Source: Parietichytrium sp. I65-24A
Lineage: Eukaryota; Sar; Bigyra; Thraustochytrida; Thraustochytriidae
Length of the DNA stretch: 64,000 nt
NCBI GenBank assembly: GCA_012862575.1
Contig: BLSF01000027.1
Coordinates: 372,001 to 436,000, forward strand
Direction: 5' to 3'
Shown in pieces: positions 29,509-40,600 of this stretch. The notes below the pieces were generated by a model. The model worked only from the letters and a program-made list of their open reading frames with translations, was not told the origin of the DNA and made no database searches. Position 1 is the stretch's first letter; each line of letters opens with the position of its first letter. The position numbers were made by a program, and so were the translations under genes.

Positions 29509-31254
29509 ATGGAGCGCGGCGATGACCCCGACGGAACCCTGCTGGCGACCATCTCGCTGAGCGAGTTGAACCTGCTGGGAGATGGCGGGTTTGGCGGCGG
29601 CGCGAACCCCTCGGACGATGGGTCCAATGGGTCCAATGGGTCCGCGGCTGCTGAGCTGCGCAAGAGCAGGGTGCGCAAGGGGTACTCGGGACGGTCGAGC
29701 AAGTTCTTGCAACAGGAAGTGGCGCTCAAGCAGAAGCTGCGCGGAGAGTCCGGGGCCCATCTGGCGCAGCACGAGCAGGTGAGACGCATCAACCTGCACG
29801 ACCTCCATGCGCCGACCGCGTCGACCGCGTCGAACGTGGGCGCTGACCCGAACGAAGCGAGCGATTTCGGCGGACTGCGCGGACTGGGTGGACTGGGGGA
29901 ACGGCAAAGTGTGGGCGGTGGCGCCGGCGTGAAGAAAGAGCTCCCAGAGGAGGAGCCTGCAGAGGAGTTGCAGCAGGCGTTCGGCGTGGAGGATGGGTTC
30001 GGGGAAGAGGACTCGCACGCGGACGGGTTCGAGGAGACGGACGGGACGCCGCGGCTGAGCGAGTCCCGGCGGCCGCAGTTCTGGACCGCGGAAGAGGACG
30101 CGACACTGACCAATGCAGTGAAGACGTACGGGGACAGCGGGTGGAAGCACATTGCGGCGATGGTCCCGAACAGGAGCGCCACGCAGTGCATCCAGCGCTG
30201 GAAGAAGGTGCTCAACCCGGAGCTTAAGAAAGGGCACTGGTCCGCCCAAGAGGACTCGATGCTCATGATGACGGTCAAAAGCCAGCTGGAGCGCAACGTG
30301 AGGAAGATCAGCTGGGGTGAAGTCTCGCGACAAATACCGAACCGAAGCTGCAAGCAGTGCCGCGAGCGCTGGGTGAATCACCTGGATCCAAGTGTAAATA
30401 AAGGGGTTTGGAAACCAGACGAGGACGAGCTACTTTGGAAATTGCAAGAGGAAACACCCCGCAAGTGGGCGGCAATCGCTCGCAAACTTCCGGGCCGCAC
30501 AGAGAACATGGTGAAAGTGAGGTGGAACATTCTGAACCGCGCCCGAACGCAAGAGGAGAGAAACCCAACCGCCGTCGCTAACCTAAGCAATCCGGAGAGC
30601 TCTTTCGAAAAGACCACCTTCGGACAGGTCCCTCACGGTCACGCCTTGGGCGATTTTGGGGGCGAGATTTTTGGAGATTCGTCCGCTCACGAAAGTATTG
30701 ATAACATTCTGGAGCTCAACATCCTGGACAACTTGGGCCAACAGCCAGCAGAAAGTACCTCTTCGATGGCCGGACACGAGATGCATGCCCCGCGTGATGC
30801 AGAGGGACTCGGGCTGCATGATGCCTTTGACTTTGCTGCAGGATTTGGCGAGCCACCGTCCCGTCACATTGCTTCCTCCTTTGGTGCGGATCTGGGGCCG
30901 TACCCGCACCCCCGTGCCTATCCCACTGCGGGAGGTCACGTCATGAGGCAGGCGCATACTACACCAGAGCTCGGGCAGCACACTGATTATCACTCCATGC
31001 TACACTCTCAACAGGCGCGTCAGATGCCGCGGTACCAGCCATCATTTGGCTCAACCAACCCGAATGCCTTCGCTTCTCACCAGCAAAACCCGGCACCTTT
31101 TCTGCGCTCCATCTCTGAGACCGCGTCATTCCGAAACTCTGCGAAGGAATACGAAGCGCTCTACAATAGTACATTGGATTCCGCGCCGACCTTCGACGAA
31201 GACTTTATGTATCAGAGCCTTTTCGCAGGCGGACACAACCCTGGAGAGAGTTGA
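29509..31254 (+). CDS. Three-repeat (R1R2R3) MYB transcription factor
   Basis: 581 residues. Three MYB/SANT repeats lie at about 189-237, 243-293 and 299-344. Repeat 1 has Trp192, Trp212 and Trp231 (FWTAEEDATL, GWKHIAAMVPNRSATQCIQRW). Repeat 2 has HWSAQEDSML, ISWGEVSRQIPNRSCKQCRERW. Repeat 3 has VWKPDEDELLWKL, KWAAIARKLPGRTENMVKVRW. This is the arrangement of animal c-Myb and plant MYB3R proteins, DNA-binding regulators often linked to cell-cycle genes. The N-terminal ~185 residues are Gly-rich then acidic, with a VKKE motif. The C-terminal ~235 residues are low complexity (His/Pro/Ser/Gln) and may be a regulatory or activation region. The linker between repeats 2 and 3 is canonical in length (LDPSVNKGVW). 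Nuclear; single exon. Confidence 0.92.
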   Translation: MERGDDPDGTLLATISLSELNLLGDGGFGGGANPSDDGSNGSNGSAAAELRKSRVRKGYSGRSSKFLQQEVALKQKLRGESGAHLAQHEQVRRINLHDLHAPTASTASNVGADPNEASDFGGLRGLGGLGERQSVGGGAGVKKELPEEEPAEELQQAFGVEDGFGEEDSHADGFEETDGTPRLSESRRPQFWTAEEDATLTNAVKTYGDSGWKHIAAMVPNRSATQCIQRWKKVLNPELKKGHWSAQEDSMLMMTVKSQLERNVRKISWGEVSRQIPNRSCKQCRERWVNHLDPSVNKGVWKPDEDELLWKLQEETPRKWAAIARKLPGRTENMVKVRWNILNRARTQEERNPTAVANLSNPESSFEKTTFGQVPHGHALGDFGGEIFGDSSAHESIDNILELNILDNLGQQPAESTSSMAGHEMHAPRDAEGLGLHDAFDFAAGFGEPPSRHIASSFGADLGPYPHPRAYPTAGGHVMRQAHTTPELGQHTDYHSMLHSQQARQMPRYQPSFGSTNPNAFASHQQNPAPFLRSISETASFRNSAKEYEALYNSTLDSAPTFDEDFMYQSLFAGGHNPGES

Positions 31255-31601
31255 TTTTCACCACACTCTGAGACACGCCGCCAACTGAAAGGCACACACA
31301 ACTAAATCTGCGTTGCGTTGCGTTGCGTTGCTGTAAATGTGCACAGATTCACAGTCGGATAACACTGCCGACTGGACCCCCAAACGCATCGTCCTGCACG
31401 AAAAACCTGCCCGGAAATATACACCATAGACCCAATAACTTGCATTTCGATTATACCCATTTTCATTTGATACTGAGAACAATGCCCTCTATCTTCGCTC
31501 AAAGGTGGTGTGGTCCTCAGAGGGGAGGGGAGATTATCTCACGGTGAAATTTTGGAATGACCATTAGAATTTCTTAATTAAAAAGACACCTACTAAGAGC
31601 T
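31255..31601. other. Convergent intergenic region
   Basis: Separates the 3' ends of the MYB and CFAP54-like genes. A GTTGC pentamer run lies at about 31312-31331. No gene is seen. Confidence 0.55.
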
Positions 31602-34600
31602 TCAAGTTTTGCTCTCTTCACTTATCGACTCCCCGGAAGAGAGGAGCATGCGCCAGACCTTGATACACGGATTGGCTTCGGCTACTCCAAGTTCTGAGCT
31701 GCCTAAAGACATGTCGAAACTGGACTCTATTGCCCCAATGTCCTCGATTGTCAGATCCGAAATCTCCTCGCTCATTCGAGCTTGGAAGAGGTCAAAGCAG
31801 GGACGCACCGCGCTTGCGAGCTGTGACAACACCGCATTGCTTTCGCTCTCAATACGCAGCAGCCCCAGGTCTTTGCGGATATCTAAAATCGCACTCTTGG
31901 AGAAAACGCGATTTATTATCTGCATCGTACCATCTTGCGCAATCAACGCCCCCGTAGCTCGCGTCGTGGTTGGGTCAGCTTCAAGCCACTGCACAAAAAG
32001 ACCAGGCTGGGGAGCGTCGGGTTCCTCGGCTTCAGCCCAAGCGAGCCCTTTCTCAACAAGTAGTCGGCCAGCCTCCAAAATTGAGCGAAACTTTGGCAGA
32101 GTGGCCTCCAGAAACCCATGGACTCGCGAACGCACTTCTTCAACATGCAAATCAAGCCCAGTCTTGTTCTCGTCTTGCAAGTTATAGTAATGGTGCAGGA
32201 CGCCAGAGATGCTTTTAACGTCTTCGAGCTCCAGGGCCACAGAGGCTGAAAAATGGTTTTGCCGTGCTTCTTTCTCCGTCTCCGGACGTTGAGTGAACTC
32301 TGGAGGGGCAGACTGCCGAATCTCCACTTGACTGTTTCGTAGCGCGCGGCTAGCTTGCGCCAAGGCGCACGCCGTCTTCAACCAGTGAATTCCTTCTGCC
32401 TGCAGACCGTCGCGCATGCATGTCTCGAACAAGGCCAACGCCAAAATCCGCAAAGAATGCAAGTCTGCTGTGCCGCTCTGGTCTAAAAGTCGTTTCAGAG
32501 CCAGACGGATCGATTGACCGTCCCTTGTGGCCACCCAATTAGAATACATCACATCTTTGTACAAGTGCAATACCCAATCCGGAGCCTTGCCACCGATCGA
32601 GCAAGCGAGTTCCGATGCGAAACTCGGCTGCTTTTGAATGGTTGAGAGGCTGCTTTGTACTGCTAAGAATGGAACGATAGCACTCAAATAAAAGCTTGGC
32701 ACAATCCGGGGAACACTCCGATCAGAAGAAAAATACCCCAAGGCTGCCAACTCCTCAAGACAAATTGCGGAAGCATCTTTTAGTTTCTCCTCAACGCTAT
32801 CGTCCGCCAGTAGCCCTTTCTCGGTGCGCACTAGGCTATACATCCATAAGCACAGCGCTTGTTGGTGATCCGAGAATCGGTCGTACTGAGTAAGGCACTC
32901 GCCCGTAACCTTTTCTGCTGTGTCGAGATCCCCAAGCTTTAAAGCGCTTCGAATGTGCCACACAGAGAACGCCCTTCGCCACAGCGCGCACCCAGACGAT
33001 GCTGCCTCTTGCTTTGAAAGCTCTGCAACGGTGTGAGACTCGGAATATCGTCTTTGCAAATGCAATGCACAAATGATTAGATTTCTGATTCGGCACCAGT
33101 GCTGAGAAGGAAAACTGCTTTGCTCCCCGATGAATAGAGCGCGATCGATTGGGACGTGAGCATCTACATGCATCTCCAGATCTCGCGGACCGCCAGTACT
33201 CGCGCTTCTAGCCGACGGACGAGGTATGATATCCTCCTCTTTTGACTCGAATACGGGTGGGGAGGAGCTGTCCATGCCGTCAGCTTTGTCCGCATCCGAT
33301 GCCATGGAGGAGGTGGACTTGTCTCTGATATGCTGCGATAAAAACGTCACCGCAGTCTGCAATTGTCCCCCTACAATCATGAGTTTTCCTTTGCATTCCA
33401 CTGCGTTGTCCAGGACGCGGCTGAGTTGTGCGCCAATATCCACTTCTTGCTCTTCTTCATCAAAGCCCCTTCGCCTTTCTTCCTCTTCGTCCTCTTCCTC
33501 ATCATCTTCTGACTCCCTTGGAACTTGGATGATGCGCTTCTTCTCGGCCTGAATCTCCGAAATTAGAGCATCCGCGGATTGTACAGCCCGAGAGACAATG
33601 GCTGCCCGCTGGCGTGGCTCGGGCATGTCTCGACGAGCCGGAGACCAGTGTACCATTGCTGCGACGACAAACTCTAAACAGCGCAACGAAAGCATCCGCA
33701 AAACAGTTTTGCCAAGCAGCTTGTGGATTAGCTCAGGAAGAAGCTTCTCTTTTTGCATACAAACGTCCAACAAGAAGAGGATACACGCTTCGTTCTGTGA
33801 GTCCCATGGCGGGTTGTCGCTACGAAATACGGGAACCGAGCCAATCTTTTGAACTCGGTCACGGTTACTCTGGTCAACCTCTTCAGCTTGAGTGTGTTCG
33901 CTGTGGTCAACGAGGTCGATTCCAACGCACGCTCCGGTCATCACACTCTGCAGCATGGTGAACGCCTCCGTTAAAAGGCCAAGAGAACAAAGCACCTGCA
34001 CGCGAGCTAGCCGCGCCACTAGTTTGGCCCGCCTCGACTTGACCACCACATTGGCAAAATACTCATAGAGCGACAGCATTGGTAAAGAGAGTAACTTGTC
34101 CTGCACCCGCTCGCTCCAGCGCAAGTCGTTCGAAATCTGCTCCAAGGCGGCCAAAATTAAGTCTCGACGAACTCCTGAAAACATGATACCGTAATCTACT
34201 GCCGGGAGGAGTTCTTCTGGGGTGTAGGTTGCGTAGTCGCATTTTCTTGTCGGGTGTATCGGTGTGCTTCCAAGCAGAGAAGAGAAGAGATGCGCAGAGA
34301 GCCGGCTGTACTCCATTCGCAAATCGTAATTTGCCGAACATCCAAAATGAGAGATCTTACCTAAGTTTGCGGCTGCGCACAAACAAGAGCCAAGGCCAAA
34401 CCTTTGAAGGAGGGGCTGGGCAGCAACAAGTTCCCCGCTTTCTTCTATTTTCAGGTTTTCGATTCCGTAAGGAGGGCATTTTTCGACAACTTGGTCCAGA
34501 ATGCGCCGCCAAGAATTTATACTGTCAACCTCCTGTAGGATTGCATCCACACAATCAATCCAAGCCTTACGGGCCTTTTGCCACCCATCTTTACCTCCTT

Positions 34601-37600
34601 GGCACGCGTACAAGTCGCCCATCTCACCAAGTGCCTGTGAGAGCAGCGCGGTTTCTTGTTTTTGCCTCATCAGCTGAACCGCCGCATCGTAGCTTGCAAT
34701 TGCGCTCTTAAACCCCGAGCCGCTAATTCCTAATTCCGCATCTGGATCGATCTCCGGCTCCATTGTATGTTTCGTCAGCACCGAAAATGCGTCGTTGTTT
34801 CGGGATTTTGATGATCGTTTAGAGAACTTGCTCACAACGGATTGCGCGCGGCTCTGCCCCGATCGCTGAGTAGCTTTTGACCTCCGCGTTCCCAATCCCG
34901 GGTGCGGAACGAGCCAGCTTAGGCCGTTATCATGCGGGGCAAAAAACTCCAGCATAGCCTTTTTCTTTAGGTTCTGAGCCTTTTCCAACGCCTCCAAAGA
35001 GGTGTCCTTGTCTCTCAGAGTTTTTTGGAGATTGTCTTTGAGCGACGCAAGCTTGGACTGCAATAAGTTGGCCCGGCTCTGCTTATCACCTAACCTTTGC
35101 ATCAGATCGTCTTTTACCTTTTGGAATGCGAGCTCGACTTCTGACACTTGCGGCTGCTGGCCGCCCGCAAATCGCCTGTTCTGCTTCTTTCTTGCGAGCT
35201 TACTCTGTTGTTCATTGAACGCTGCCGTCTTGACCTCCAACTCTTGCTTGAGACTCTCAATTTGTACAGAGCACTCTGAAGTGACCACTTCCTGTGCGAA
35301 AATCGCTAGTGGCATGATACCTGTGACCAAATTCTCCATATCACCGAGGTGAGCCGTCGCAGCTTCTGACAAGGTGATCAACTCGGCCCACCGTTTTAAA
35401 TGAAATAGAATCTGTGCCGTAAAAAACATAAAGTGAGAGACCCATCGAAGGTCGAGGCGAGACTTTAATAGACTCTCGGATAGTGCCCCGGAGCGCGGAG
35501 AGATTGGCCCGTTGCCCGAACCTGACGCACCAAATTCCAAAATCTCAAATGCCTCAAGAATGGCTGTTGCTGCGCGAAAAATTGGCCGCCAATCGTATTG
35601 CACAGCGGCCGGGTCCAATGAAATCGCGTTGCTTTCAGGCTTCTCCTGCACACTACGTGCTGAGGCTAACTCTTTGGTATCTGCACTTCCAGATGCACCT
35701 TTCTTCTCAGCGCCCTTCTTTGGCTTGTCCTTCTCGGCGGCCCGGGAGCTGGAGTTGGTCGCCGGAGCGATTTGTTCCTGCTCGATGACCTTGAGAGCTT
35801 GCTCACAGACGGCCGACTCGTGGAATTGAGTTGGACTTATGGAGGCAAATTCAATGGCGTTCCACATCATCTTCCCTAGCTTTTCCATCTGATTCCAGTG
35901 ATGACCCCACCGAGCCCTTACGACCCCCCTCGCACAATGGTGGAGCACCTGTGGGGTAGCAGCAAGCGCCAGAGAATATTTTTCGAAATTGAACTCTGCA
36001 ACATCCACGATGTCCTCTGCTGACACCTTTGCGTTCTCGGTACTCAACAGGTTGATCCGGCTTTCTCGAATCTTGGCTAGGGCTTTGAGAGGAGGCACCA
36101 ATCGAGAAGCTTCGCTTTCCTCTGTAGGTTTCGACTTCCATTTCAAGTCTGTCCTCGGCCCATGCCTCGGAATTCCCCCGACAAATAAATTCTCGGTGTC
36201 GTGCTCGAACCTTGGAGCTAGCTCGAGAACGTTCACATCAAGGGCATCAAGGAACAATTTACTCGCTTTGATGGCAGATATTTCTGACAAGAAAAGAAAC
36301 TGATCCCTCACGATCCGCTCTGGCTTCGAAAGCATTGCTTGCAAGAGTCGCGCTCTGCGGTTCTGGAGTTTTTCTATTCGCTGTTGCTCCTCCTCGCGAG
36401 CAAACCGAGCCGCGAGCTCCTCTTCGGTTTCACCAGGTTGTTTCTCCTCACCGGACCGAGCCGAATCTTGCTCTTGTGGGTTTGAGCCCTCTTCGGCTGG
36501 AGCTTCACCATCTTGCTCGGACTCAGCTTGCATCGCCTCGCCACCCTCAAGTGCCTCAGAACCTTCGCCCGGCTCCTTATTATCGGGGCGGTTTCTCAAC
36601 GCAAGAATCCCTAAAGGATCGCGACTCTCCGAATATGGATAAGCATTTGCAGCCTGGGCCTGAAAAGGATCTGCCCGATCTTCCCCCTCCTCTTCGAGAA
36701 CGTCCTGAACGAGCTCTCGCGGGTACACCGTCGATTCTGGGTCACAGTCAGAAATCATGTACCGGAACCCATCGCTCCATCGCAGTGTGGGGAGGCTCTT
36801 ATACTTGAAGCTTGCTCTGCAGAGGAGAATGACCAAGGTAAAAAACTTTGGCAATTTTTCAATACCATCGGCTTGCAGGAGCGCCGCAGCTGCCTCGAGC
36901 GCCTCTTGGCCACGTTCGGGGTCACTCGCCATTGCGATTTTTGCAAGAATGGACTCTTCACTAGACATCGAGTCAGAACTCAACACTCCTTCTTTCGTCT
37001 CCTCCTCGAACGGGACACCAGTGAACAGAGCGGCATAGATTGCTCGGATACACTCAGATTGTTTGGTTTGGTGCGCCTTGAACGTTAAGCGGAACAAAGT
37101 TCCGAGAGCCATTGTTGCGTCTGAATTCGCTTCTACCTGAGTGCGAAGAGGCACAGCTGCATTCTCCGACGGATCCACCTCCTTGAGCTCATTCTCGTGT
37201 GTTGCATCTTCAACCAACAGGTCTGTGCGACCCAGAATAGATTTCTCCAAGAAACGATGCTCTCCTGTATCTCTGGAAAAGCGGACGAGCTCATAGCAGC
37301 ACCGCGCGTACGTCTCGTACGTGGGCTGACTCCAAAGCGAAAAAGATACATTCCGTAGTGCACTTACAATCGATGTCACAGCTTGAAGCGCCAGAGCTGG
37401 AAAGACTTTGCCATTCAAGTACGGGACGAGGTGCTGATATGCCCCGCATGCGGTTTCTTGAATCAATCTGCTGTCGTTGATCATGCAACTTACGTGCATT
37501 CCAAGTAGAAGAGCCTGAGCACGGGAGGCAGACTCCATGAGACGACCGGCTAGAGGATTGCTGAAGTTTAAGTTTGCTACTTGCTCTGCACCAAAACTAT

Positions 37601-40600
37601 TCCCAGCTTTGCTATCTTTACTCAATCGCTCTCGAATGAGTATGGCGTGAATCAAAGCCTGTAGCACTGCTTGAGAAGCCTTCTCTACCCTATCTCTTCG
37701 TAAGGAAAAGTCTTCAAAAATGTTGCCCGCCCACAGCGCAGCTGGGACCCGCTTTTCTATAAAATACGGGATGATCTGCTCGCAGGCGTGTGAACAAAAT
37801 TGCAAACAAGATTGCGCCTTTTCGCGCTGAGTGTGGTGCAAATTGGCGAGTATTGCGGCAGGCCTCTCTAACAATGGTTCCAGGCCATCTGCGCAAAGCC
37901 TTGCGGCTATTCCCCAGCACATGAACCGCGACAGTTGACTGCATGCCCTGACCTCCGGGGAGGTTTTCCCAATGCCGGGCGCAATCACCTTTCCATTTTT
38001 GTCGAGCGCAGCAGCTGCGAAGCAATAGCTTTGGTTGCAGTCTAGACCCCGAACGGAGACAATCGTATCCTCCAGTGTGTGTGGTATTCCCGTGCCAATT
38101 AAGTCGGTATTTGTCAAACTCACATCTGTGCCTGAACCAGCGGATTTTCCATACAACACATAATGAACTGCTCCTTTGGCCGGTCCATGGCGAATTTTCA
38201 AGGTAATTTCCGTGGTCGTTTGCTTGAGAATCTGCGGCGCGGGGAGCTGTGCGGCTCCTTCTGCTTCATCAAGCTCCACCTCTTCGCCTCGCGAACTGGA
38301 CAAAAGGCGCTGTTCGTCCTTGTCGGACTCTTCAAGAAGCTTTTGCACATTCTGAAAAAGAGTAGCCTTTTCTTCGTAGTCGGAAGGGCTTCGAGCTCTG
38401 CTCTGACACAGCAGCAATATGGCTTTCAGTTGTTTATTCTTACCGCATTCCAGCGCCAAACGTTTCTCAAGCTGCTTGGAGGGCCCGGGCTCCGGGGAAG
38501 ACGACTGACCCTCTTCCCCATAGGTTATGATGACATCCTTCCCGTTCGCACGCAAACCTTTTCCTTTGACTTTGACTTTGCCTCGCCCCGTCTCATCGTG
38601 CCTCTGCTGCCTTGCGCACGATCTCTCTTCAATGTTTGCTGAGAGCTCAATGTCGAATAGAAGAGTTTGCATGTCTGCCTCCAGAGCAGCGAGACTCGCG
38701 CTTTCAAGCTGAGCTGGTTTGTTTCCTTCTTGTTGTGACATTGTCGCCCCGGAGATGTCTTGCGCAGAAAGCTCTGAGCGGTGTAACCGCACGGCACGAA
38801 GGGTCTTTCTCAACACCTGAATAGCTCTGCAAGAGTCGTTTTTGCCTTGCGGCGAGGAAGTATGGAGCAGGTGAGCAAGCCGAACCGCCACGTTTCCTCT
38901 CAGAACCAGATCGCGGCACGAACATAGGGCCCAGACATTTAAAACGGTCTGCATTGCGCTTGTGCACAGCTCATAAAGTAGAGGATGAATATTTTGCACA
39001 GACGTGGAAGTGGAGATAGTATCAATCATGGCAGTGCAGCACGGGGCCCACAAGAAAGTGGCCGCCTCTATGACGACGTCCGGGTTTGTCCTGCAAATTT
39101 TTGAGCCAGGAGCCCGAGAGCACTCCAACAAAGTTGTGTTCAGCATCCTAATGAGCGCCACGGGAACGTGCCTACCCTCGATCTCAGCATCACCATCATT
39201 CATTTCACTCTCAACGCTTTCTGGAAGTGATATTTTGGGCAAACCTTCTGGCAAACGTAGCATGTACACAACTTGTAATAATTGGAGCTCGATCTTTTCG
39301 ACAACATGATCCTCAAAATCCCACGTGCAGTCCTGAAAAAGAGCAAAAATTCCCGCAGCCTTTTCATACATCTGGTAGTGCAGCGCCGCTCGACAAATAT
39401 CAACCAAGGCATGAAAGTCGTTGACGCTAAGGCTCTTTGGCTTGAAATGCCCGTGCAGAACAGTCACCGCTTCCGCAATTTGTTCTACTACGACCTCGAA
39501 TCCTTGCCAAGCAGTAGCCTTATTCAGCAGTGATTGAGCACCTTTCACGCGGAGCAACTCGCTCAAGGCGACTGTGATATCTTGAAATCCTACAAACACC
39601 TTTCGACCCTCTACTTGCGTCGGGGCAAAAGAGTTCATGTCATTCGCCCTAATGCCAAATGTATGCTGCAGGGCGGAGGAGACTTCTGAAAGCTCTCCAG
39701 ACACTAGAGCCGAAAGCACAGTGTTCTTCGCCTGGTGGGTCACAGCTAAACGAAGGGTCTCATTGAGCTCCGCCTGGGACTCTGCAGGAACTGGCGGGTC
39801 TTGCTCTTCGCAGGCATAGAGGTCTAAGGTCTGGGCAAGCAATCGATCGGCGACCAGCTTTGCCTGCTCTAAGTGGCCCCCCTCCTGGTAGCAGCGAAGC
39901 GCCAGCTGATACAGCCTCCGTCTCAACTCTAGGAACTTGACAGTGCACAACACTACCTGGCTCTCCATGACCAGAATAGCTAGATTGACATATTTCACCA
40001 CCGCCATCCCTTCTCCAGCAGCAAAAACTGGCTCTGTGAGAGCGAGGGTCACCAGGATCGCGTTGTGTATCACCCAATAACACGCGTCCCTCTCCTTTTC
40101 GAGTCGCAGCGTCCCCAGCCTCTCAAAACATTTTTTTATGTACTCCAGCGCATGAATCGCCCTGGTCGCCACCACGCCAGCGCTCTGGTCCTCCGGCTTA
40201 TCTCCATCCAAGCCACCATCCTCGCGACGTAGAAATCTTTTGCCGCCTTGCTGCGTCTCCTCCATCGCAATCTGTCGGGCCTCAGCAGCCGCGCAGTTCA
40301 CCCACGCCAACATTTCCTTCTCGGCTGTCTCCGCAATCTCGGCTGCCGGGCCGAACCCCACTTGTGCCGCTGCGCGAAACTCTTGCATGCGCGACAGCGC
40401 CTCTCCCAGTCCCGCCAGTATCTGGAACGCTGCTGCCGATCGAAACTCCGCGTCACTGTCCCCTGCGTCGCCCGCCACATATCGTTCGCGGACCAGTCGC
40501 CGCATACGGTCCAGTGCGCGCATCCTGCCACAGCTCTCTGCCCCGCTGGACTTGGCTTCTGCAAGCGACTGCTGTAGCGCCTTGGAGAACCGCTCCAGAG

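Noticed and set aside
33226-33552. Ser-rich forward frame inside the CFAP54-like gene
   Set aside because: Antisense of the acidic low-complexity stretch.
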